A stretch of DNA of 11,651 nucleotides from Burkholderiaceae bacterium. GTDB lineage: Bacteria > Pseudomonadota > Gammaproteobacteria > Burkholderiales > Burkholderiaceae. The first letter of the stretch is position 1. Every line of letters starts with the position of its first letter. Location of the stretch: assembly GCA_947457745.1 (NCBI GenBank), contig CANGWT010000045.1:1-11651 (forward strand), given 5' to 3'. The notes under the pieces were generated by a model. The model made no database searches and was not told the origin of the DNA. It saw only the letters and a program-made list of their open reading frames with translations. Below are positions 7,003 to 11,651 of the stretch, in pieces. Position numbers and translations under genes: made by a program.

Positions 7003-8261
7003 TACTTTTGCCCAATACTAATGAATTGATAACCATCATCGCGAGTTAACCAAGATAAAAATGCCTCATTACCTCGTAATAACAGCAATGGATGATCACT
7101 GTACCCCGCTGTACTAGTTAGCAATTTAGGGGTGGACCAAGTATTACCATCATCTCTTGATTCTTTTAAATAAACAGATGATTTACTTCCATCAAACTCT
7201 TTCCATGCAAGCCAAATTTGTTGATCCATAGCGAGTAAATAGGGTCTTGCAACATTCGCACCTTCAGCACCTACGCGACTAGGCTTTGAATAAGTAGCGC
7301 CTTGATTGGTAGAGTTTGCATAAAACACGCCAGAACGCTTGCTGCCCTGGGTATACCAGGCGACATGCAATTTACCCGAGCCAGAAATCGCAATAGATGG
7401 TCCATGATGCGGACAAGCATCAGTTTTCCAGTCATCATCAGCTACGCGGCGAATAGGTTCGGCGCCCTTGGCGGCGATTACTTGAGTTGCATGATCTCGA
7501 ATTCCACCGGGAAATATAGCCCGATAGGCCAGCACTGGATTGCCATTTGGATCAAAACTACCGCCGATACGACAGCACTCGCAACTATTCTCATTGGCAA
7601 AACGCTCAGTTTCAAATGTCTTACCGCCATCCTTGGAGAGTGAATAAGCAATGGAGCCACCCAAGCGCTTCTCACCAGCCCGCTTTGCCGTAGCTACAAG
7701 ACGCTTATCTATCCAAGCAATAAAGATAGAGCTATCAGGCCTGATCAATACCGAAGGAAAGCGTTGACTGGAGCCATCCTTTACCAGAGTCTCTGGGCTG
7801 GTGAATGAATGACCGCCATCAGCAGAACGAGCGGTATTTATTTGCGCATTCCAATTGGAGTCCTTAAAAAAAGCATAGGCCAAAAAAATATTGCCTTGTT
7901 GATCAGCAACAATTTGTGGGCGCGCATCACTCCCAGTATCCAATGCTTTGCCATGCTCAGCAATTTTGACGGCAGAGGAAAACGATTTTCCGGCATCCAT
8001 CGACTGCGCTACTGAGACTACCCCACCAGCTGTCCATGCCAAAATTAATTTACCGTCCTTTGTTATGAAAGGAGTAGCAGCATTGGCGCACTCAAGACCA
8101 GTTCCTTGGCATGTATTACTTACCCTAGTAGGCGCACTCTTTGCAGGGTGACTCGAGTCCCCCGCTTGTGCATTTGCATGCAGGCATATACCCAAAACCC
8201 CCAGCAAGAGGGTTTTAGGTAGCGAAGACAGTAATGGAAATTGAATATATGTCTGCATCAT
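7002..8261 (-). CDS. Secreted sialidase-like (Asp-box) beta-propeller with CxCC and CPHH motifs
   Basis: The 419 residues start with a signal peptide (cleavage near HANAQA|GD, residue 33). Five Asp-box-like hairpins follow: SMDAGKSF (about 87-94), SADGGHSF (146-153), SKDGGKTF (209-216), STNQGATY (317-324) and SRDDGNTW (368-375), indicating a BNR/sialidase-fold propeller. I see no clear sialidase catalytic set (arginine triad, FRIP), so sialidase activity is doubtful. Unusual features are the cysteine cluster ENSCECCRIGG (C227, C229, C230), ACPHHGP (C283, H285, H286) and the N-terminal pair C51/C58. The first two motifs look like soft-metal ligands. Its place between a TonB-dependent receptor and copper-handling proteins suggests a periplasmic or surface copper-binding role, which is inference. 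Start ATG 8261 overlaps the receptor stop (TAATG) and has no Shine-Dalgarno, so coupling is likely; a second ATG lies at 8258. Confidence 0.8.
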   Translation of the reverse strand: MMQTYIQFPLLSSLPKTLLLGVLGICLHANAQAGDSSHPAKSAPTRVSNTCQGTGLECANAATPFITKDGKLILAWTAGGVVSVAQSMDAGKSFSSAVKIAEHGKALDTGSDARPQIVADQQGNIFLAYAFFKDSNWNAQINTARSADGGHSFTSPETLVKDGSSQRFPSVLIRPDSSIFIAWIDKRLVATAKRAGEKRLGGSIAYSLSKDGGKTFETERFANENSCECCRIGGSFDPNGNPVLAYRAIFPGGIRDHATQVIAAKGAEPIRRVADDDWKTDACPHHGPSIAISGSGKLHVAWYTQGSKRSGVFYANSTNQGATYSKPSRVGAEGANVARPYLLAMDQQIWLAWKEFDGSKSSVYLKESRDDGNTWSTPKLLTSTAGYSDHPLLLLRGNEAFLSWLTRDDGYQFISIGQK

Positions 8262-10450
8262 TAGAAGATGATACGTGCTCCCATGCTAATTGCCTGCGGT
8301 GAGCCGACCACATAACTAGTATTGCTACCACCAGTACCAAACGTGTTGTATTGGCGATTAAATAAGTTCACCGCAGAAGCATAAATCGTCGTGCCCTTAT
8401 TCAATTCATAGTTAGCACGCAAACCTACAACTGCATAAGAAGCAACTGGTAATGTATTGGCGGTATTAAGCCATGAGCTGCCCACATAGCGTACTGTTGC
8501 AGTCAGGCTTGCTTTAGGAATTGGGTAATAGGTCAAACCGCCTCCTAGTATGTTTTGTGGCACACCACCAACCTGTCTTCCAGTTGGATCACTAGTTGCG
8601 CTCATAGTTAACTTGGTGCTAGTAAAAGCATAGTTAGCATCGGTTGCCCATTTTGAATTAATGTCGTGATGAAACTGGAACTCAAGGCCTTGACTCAATA
8701 GGTTTTGCTTATTGGTGTAATAACTAATATTGGTTGAATTACAAATACCGACGTTGCCCGTACCGGTCAAGGGATTACCAGTAGCACCACATAGACTCTT
8801 TGCTAAAGCGATATCTGATGAGCTCTTCGATGACAGGCTATAAGTTGCTACTGCATTTTGAATGTAGTTATTAAAGGCTGTCAGTTGCGCAAAACCACCC
8901 TTCCAGCGATAGTCTGTGCCCACCTCATAACCCGTCATCGTTTCAGGGCTTAAGTTAGGATTCGCAAAGCTATATCCACTAGATGAACCATAGGAGCGCA
9001 AGGTGTTATTCAGGCCTGGTGCATGAAAGGCTTGGTAAGCCGCAGTTCGTAGATCCCAGTTATTCGCTGCTTTATATAAAAGCCCTAAGGTAGGACTTAA
9101 TTGGGTTTTACTCTGATTAGGGACATTCTGATACTGCGGATTTACACCATTTACTCCAGCGTTATAACTCGTAGGTGTTTGACTGCTCCATTGATCAACC
9201 CGTGCTGCTAGGGTAGTTTCTAGCGGTATAGATGTCGCCTTCGACTTTAACTGCCCCATCATGCCTAGGAAGGTTTGTGAGCCTTGTCCATAATTGACCG
9301 CTGCAACTGTTCCATTGTTGTTCAGATTATTGGTCAAATTGGAACCAGCAATATTGCGAGCATCAACCCCAAGCAGGTATTGATCAATCACGCCAGTGAG
9401 ATCTTTAGTGTATTGCGCTGAAGCGCCTAAGGTGCTGTACGGGTCTTTATAGGTAGCATTGATATATGGCGTATTAGCAGCAATATTATTGGACTTTGTA
9501 GTGGTAGTAGAACCGTTTTGCTTATTGAAGTTGGTGTTCTCATAGAAAAAGTTCACGTCTACTTTGGCTCTATCAGCCAGCTTCGTTGTAGTGCCTGCGG
9601 CGACATCAGTCTCTTGCATTAAATTAGTTGCAAATGAATACCCTGAGGATAAGTCTGACATGGTGTGATAACCCACACGGAAAAATCCATTGGTATCCGG
9701 TGTGGCCTTGAAGTATCCCTGCAACCTGACGTTGGAGTTATGGGAAGCAGCATCACCTTGACCGTTTTTAATGCTATTTGCAGATGCAGGCGCTAAGGTA
9801 GAAATATTTTGGTAGCCGTTGGTATTGAAATAATCGGCAGAGAATCTCAATTGCAAAGCCTCTGATGCAATAATGTCTTTTGAGGCGGCTACGTTATAGG
9901 TACCAAATGCACCAATGCTTGCAGAAGCATCTTGCTGACTATTGACGGGACTTTTAGTTTTAATATTTATTACACCGCCCATGCCGTAGTTACCCCAAAG
10001 GCTTGACACACCGCCACGAATAAATTCTACTGAATCAATCGCAGACATCGGCACCAAGTTCCATTGCACCGTTCCATAAAATGCGTCATTGGCAGGTAAG
10101 CCATCAATCAATACCAAGGTTCTAGCATTACCTAAACCACGCACGTTAATACTTTGACCTGTGGGGTCCTTTTGGTAATAAGGTGTATCGTTCAGAATCA
10201 CACCGGGTACGTTTTTCAGTATCTGATCGATGGTTTGATCAGGTGATACTTCCAATGCTTCCTTAGTGAGTATGGTGGTGTTGAGTGGAATTTCATCCAA
10301 AGGTGTACCTGAACGAGTCGCCGAAACCGTCACACTTTTTAATTTCTGATCGTAATCCGGTGGTGGTGCAATTTGAGCTTGCGCGCCAATACAGAATGAT
10401 CCAAATAACATGCCAATGCAGGTACTGATTTTCTTTTGCTTAAATAACAT
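8261..10450 (-). CDS. TonB-dependent outer-membrane receptor, probable copper receptor
   Basis: From ATG at 10450 the protein has 729 residues. It has a signal peptide ending at AQA|Q (residue 25), a TonB box-like KSVTVSA (about 38-44), a plug domain (about 45-166) with INVRGLGNARTLVLIDGLP and VEFIRGGVSSLWGNYGMGG, and a 22-strand-type barrel to the terminal aromatic F729 (GARIIF). It should import a scarce substrate across the outer membrane using TonB energy. Copper is favoured by the downstream PCu(A)C, TlpA-like and propeller genes. H262-T-M264 in the barrel recalls the HxM ligand of OprC, but no plug CxxxM is present. C554 and C570 probably form a loop disulfide. An upstream in-frame ATG at 10495 lies inside a hairpin and lacks a ribosome site, so 10450 is preferred. 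Confidence 0.9.
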   Translation of the reverse strand: MLFKQKKISTCIGMLFGSFCIGAQAQIAPPPDYDQKLKSVTVSATRSGTPLDEIPLNTTILTKEALEVSPDQTIDQILKNVPGVILNDTPYYQKDPTGQSINVRGLGNARTLVLIDGLPANDAFYGTVQWNLVPMSAIDSVEFIRGGVSSLWGNYGMGGVINIKTKSPVNSQQDASASIGAFGTYNVAASKDIIASEALQLRFSADYFNTNGYQNISTLAPASANSIKNGQGDAASHNSNVRLQGYFKATPDTNGFFRVGYHTMSDLSSGYSFATNLMQETDVAAGTTTKLADRAKVDVNFFYENTNFNKQNGSTTTTKSNNIAANTPYINATYKDPYSTLGASAQYTKDLTGVIDQYLLGVDARNIAGSNLTNNLNNNGTVAAVNYGQGSQTFLGMMGQLKSKATSIPLETTLAARVDQWSSQTPTSYNAGVNGVNPQYQNVPNQSKTQLSPTLGLLYKAANNWDLRTAAYQAFHAPGLNNTLRSYGSSSGYSFANPNLSPETMTGYEVGTDYRWKGGFAQLTAFNNYIQNAVATYSLSSKSSSDIALAKSLCGATGNPLTGTGNVGICNSTNISYYTNKQNLLSQGLEFQFHHDINSKWATDANYAFTSTKLTMSATSDPTGRQVGGVPQNILGGGLTYYPIPKASLTATVRYVGSSWLNTANTLPVASYAVVGLRANYELNKGTTIYASAVNLFNRQYNTFGTGGSNTSYVVGSPQAISMGARIIF

Positions 10451-10456
10451 CAATTT

Positions 10457-10460
10457 CTCC
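10457..10460 (-). promoter_or_regulatory. Ribosome binding site selecting the receptor start
   Basis: On the minus strand TTTGGAGAAATTG precedes ATG at 10450, with GGAG at six-base spacing. This favours 10450 over the in-frame ATG at 10495 and leaves a normal signal peptide starting MLFKQKK. Confidence 0.7.
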
Positions 10461-10472
10461 AAACAACCTAAG

Positions 10473-10507
10473 GGCAACGTTGTTGCCAAAAACATAGCTA
10501 GGCTATG
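10473..10507 (-). promoter_or_regulatory. Tandem hairpins with a T-tract between the DUF2946-like and receptor genes
   Basis: Read on the minus strand, CATAGC-CTA-GCTATG (10507-10493) is a perfect 6-bp stem with a 3-nt loop, followed at once by TTTTT (10492-10488). A second perfect 6-bp stem, GGCAAC-AAC-GTTGCC (10487-10473), follows directly. The first hairpin plus T-tract is a weak intrinsic-terminator shape. The pair could attenuate transcription or set relative mRNA levels between the first and second genes. The structures are seen in the sequence; the function is inferred. Confidence 0.4.
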
Positions 10508-10519
10508 ACCTAAATAGAT

Positions 10520-10894
10520 TTAGGCTTGTACTGGAGGTGCTGCTGAGGGAGGCGTTACCCAAGCAGCGAGTGGTTTGGGTGATTGATAGAAAAGTTGTGG
10601 CAGCAAAGAGAATGTTTGCGGCGCTTGAAATGTGAGGTTGGTATTGAATGCTGGCGTGATAGCGGTATGAGAAATGCAATATGGGCATGGCTGAACTGAT
10701 TCAGCCAGATCTGTCTGCTCAGAGCTCTGAATACGAATTTCTGACTTTGCTCCATCTGCCGCACAAATCTCCATAGCAAAACCTTGGCCATGCTTCGCCA
10801 GTGATATCGCCTGAGTAACTGCTGGCGCAAGCGAACTCATTGCGATTGCTAGAGCAGCAATCCAGTGAATGAGTTGGTTCTTACGGAAATTCAT
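10520..10894 (-). CDS. Small secreted DUF2946-like protein with CPYCxxH motif
   Basis: The protein has 124 residues from ATG at 10894. An N-terminal hydrophobic segment (about 9-28, IHWIAALAIAMSSLAPAV) acts as a signal peptide or anchor. AMEICAADG (C44) and the motif C70-P-Y-C73-I-S-H76 follow, and the tail is Pro/Ala-rich. This pattern matches what I know of DUF2946 (small proteins with a conserved CPYC...H), often found near copper receptors; biochemical function is not established. The cysteine/histidine set suggests transient Cu(I) binding in the periplasm. It is the first gene of the copper unit, 69 bp before the receptor start. An in-frame ATG at 10966 exists but lies inside the terminator of the tctA unit, so 10894 is chosen. 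No Shine-Dalgarno precedes it. Confidence 0.72.
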   Translation of the reverse strand: MNFRKNQLIHWIAALAIAMSSLAPAVTQAISLAKHGQGFAMEICAADGAKSEIRIQSSEQTDLAESVQPCPYCISHTAITPAFNTNLTFQAPQTFSLLPQLFYQSPKPLAAWVTPPSAAPPVQA

Positions 10895-10902
10895 GATTGA
10901 AA

Positions 10903-10919
10903 GGATTTTATCGGATTTT
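10903..10919 (-). promoter_or_regulatory. Possible promoter/operator of the copper unit
   Basis: On the minus strand AAAATCC occurs twice, 10 bp apart (10919-10913 and 10909-10903), just upstream of the DUF2946-like start. TAAAAT at 10910-10905, one mismatch from TATAAT, overlaps the second copy. No good -35 is visible. If this -10 is used, transcription would start only a few bases before the ATG, giving a near-leaderless message, which would agree with the missing Shine-Dalgarno. Tentative. Confidence 0.3.
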
Positions 10920-10931
10920 TCGCAGCAATAG

Positions 10932-10956
10932 AAAAAGGGGGCTTGCACCCCCTTTT
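10932..10956 (-). terminator. Intrinsic terminator after the tctA-like gene
   Basis: On the minus strand AAAAGGGGG pairs with CCCCCTTTT across a 6-nt loop (TGCAAG), and the T-run extends to five. It lies 24 bp past the tctA-like stop and upstream of the copper unit, insulating one from the other. The symmetric A/T flanks could also stop transcription coming from the other side. Confidence 0.85.
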
Positions 10957-10979
10957 CTTTACTCATTTAGCTCTTTAGC

Positions 10980-11651
10980 TTACGCTGTAGCAGTTTTTTT
11001 CTTGCCGATAAACTTACCAATCAATGGCCAGAACAGCAATACCAAAGCCAATGAAGTGATCGCGCCTACCAAGTAGTTAGAGAAGAAAATATCTAAGCTT
11101 CCCTGTGAGAACAACATGGATTGACGGAAAGAATCTTCTGCGCGGTCGCCTAATACCAAGGCCAATACCATTGGTGCCATTGGGTAGTCGAGTTTTTTGA
11201 AAACATATCCTAAAACACCGAAGCCCATCATTAACCAAACGTCAAACATGGCATTGTGAACGGTGTACGCACCTACCGCGCAAATCACAATAATGACTGG
11301 TGCAATGATTGAGAACGGAATTCTCAAGATAGAAGCAAATAGTGGCACGCAAGTTAACACCACAAACAAGCCAGCCAAGTTGCCCAAATACATACTAGCG
11401 ATCAAGCCCCAAACAAAGTCTGGCTTCTCAACAAAGAGTAATGGACCAGGTTGCAAGCCCCAAATCAAGAGACCACCAAGCAATACCGCTGCTGTTGGTG
11501 AACCTGGAATACCTAGAGACAACATTGGGAGAAGTGCCGCTGTACCTGCAGCGTGAGCTGCCGTCTCTGGAGCAACAATACCTTCCATCTTGCCGGTACC
11601 AAACTTGTCGCCATCTTTAGATACGCGCTTCGCTACACCGTAAGCCATGAA
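10980..11651 (-). CDS. tctA: TctA-family tripartite tricarboxylate transporter permease, C-terminal part
   Basis: The frame is open to the window edge and gives the last 223 residues of a family of about 500. The family hallmark lies near the start of the fragment: MEGIVAPETAAHAAGTAALLPMLSLGIPGSPTAAVLLGGLL, given here in pieces (EGIVAPETAAHAAG, LSLGIPGSPTAAVLLG). QPGPLLF follows, then several hydrophobic helices and a Lys-rich cytoplasmic end (GKFIGKKKTATA). It is the large inner-membrane subunit of a secondary, substrate-binding-protein-dependent carboxylate transporter. The usual partners TctB and TctC would lie outside the window to the right; none follows here. The substrate cannot be told from this part. 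ATG at 11648 is internal, since homology implies a long missing N-terminus. Confidence 0.92.
   Translation of the reverse strand, partial: FMAYGVAKRVSKDGDKFGTGKMEGIVAPETAAHAAGTAALLPMLSLGIPGSPTAAVLLGGLLIWGLQPGPLLFVEKPDFVWGLIASMYLGNLAGLFVVLTCVPLFASILRIPFSIIAPVIIVICAVGAYTVHNAMFDVWLMMGFGVLGYVFKKLDYPMAPMVLALVLGDRAEDSFRQSMLFSQGSLDIFFSNYLVGAITSLALVLLFWPLIGKFIGKKKTATA

Noticed and set aside
8194..8216. AAAACCC ... GGGTTTT stem early in the propeller gene, resembling an internal terminator
   Set aside because: The T-run is only the four bases inside the stem, the loop is 9 nt, and the sequence is explained by the signal-peptide codons (KTLLLGVLGI).
7002..8261. Calling the propeller protein a true exo-alpha-sialidase
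   Set aside because: Only Asp boxes are visible; no convincing catalytic arginine triad, FRIP motif or nucleophile tyrosine context could be identified.
10895..10966. Upstream ATG at 10966 for the DUF2946-like gene
   Set aside because: It would place the first codons inside the tctA terminator hairpin and add a non-signal extension before the normal signal peptide.

Overview
The window most resembles the chromosome of a freshwater betaproteobacterium of the Burkholderiaceae, probably Polynucleobacter or a close relative. I infer this from protein character, the ppa-nadE-glnB order typical of Betaproteobacteria, a tripartite tricarboxylate transporter permease, moderate GC by eye and tight gene packing. 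No tRNA, rRNA, CRISPR array, insertion sequence or phage gene is visible, and no gap between genes exceeds about 230 bp.

Left part, plus strand (1-2228): the end of an inorganic pyrophosphatase (ppa), glutamine-dependent NAD+ synthetase (nadE) and the PII nitrogen/carbon sensor glnB. The first two genes are 12 nt apart. glnB has its own strong ribosome binding site. Facing them on the minus strand (2271-4006) are a RodZ-like membrane protein with an N-terminal helix-turn-helix and an orphan FixJ/NarL-type response regulator. ilvD (4236-5927, branched-chain amino acid synthesis) is divergent from the regulator and ends in a strong bidirectional terminator.

Right part, minus strand (6003-10894): a compact five-gene unit. 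In transcription order it holds a small secreted DUF2946-like protein with a CPYCxxH motif, a TonB-dependent outer-membrane receptor, a secreted Asp-box beta-propeller ('sialidase-like') with CxCC and CPHH motifs, a periplasmic TlpA-like thiol-disulfide oxidoreductase, and a periplasmic PCu(A)C copper chaperone with an exact H-X10-M-X21-H-X-M motif. The middle genes are joined by TAATG stop/start overlaps. Terminators lie at both ends of the unit. I read it as a copper acquisition and periplasmic copper-handling operon. The copper chaperone is firm; the roles of the propeller, the DUF2946-like protein and the receptor substrate are inferred.

Far right (10980-11651, minus strand): the C-terminal part of a TctA-family permease, cut by the window edge and ending in an intrinsic terminator that separates it from the copper unit.

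The most interesting material is the copper unit: its metallo-propeller candidate and the tandem hairpins between its first two genes. Next come the non-canonical RodZ-like protein beside an orphan response regulator, and paired palindromes flanking that regulator gene.
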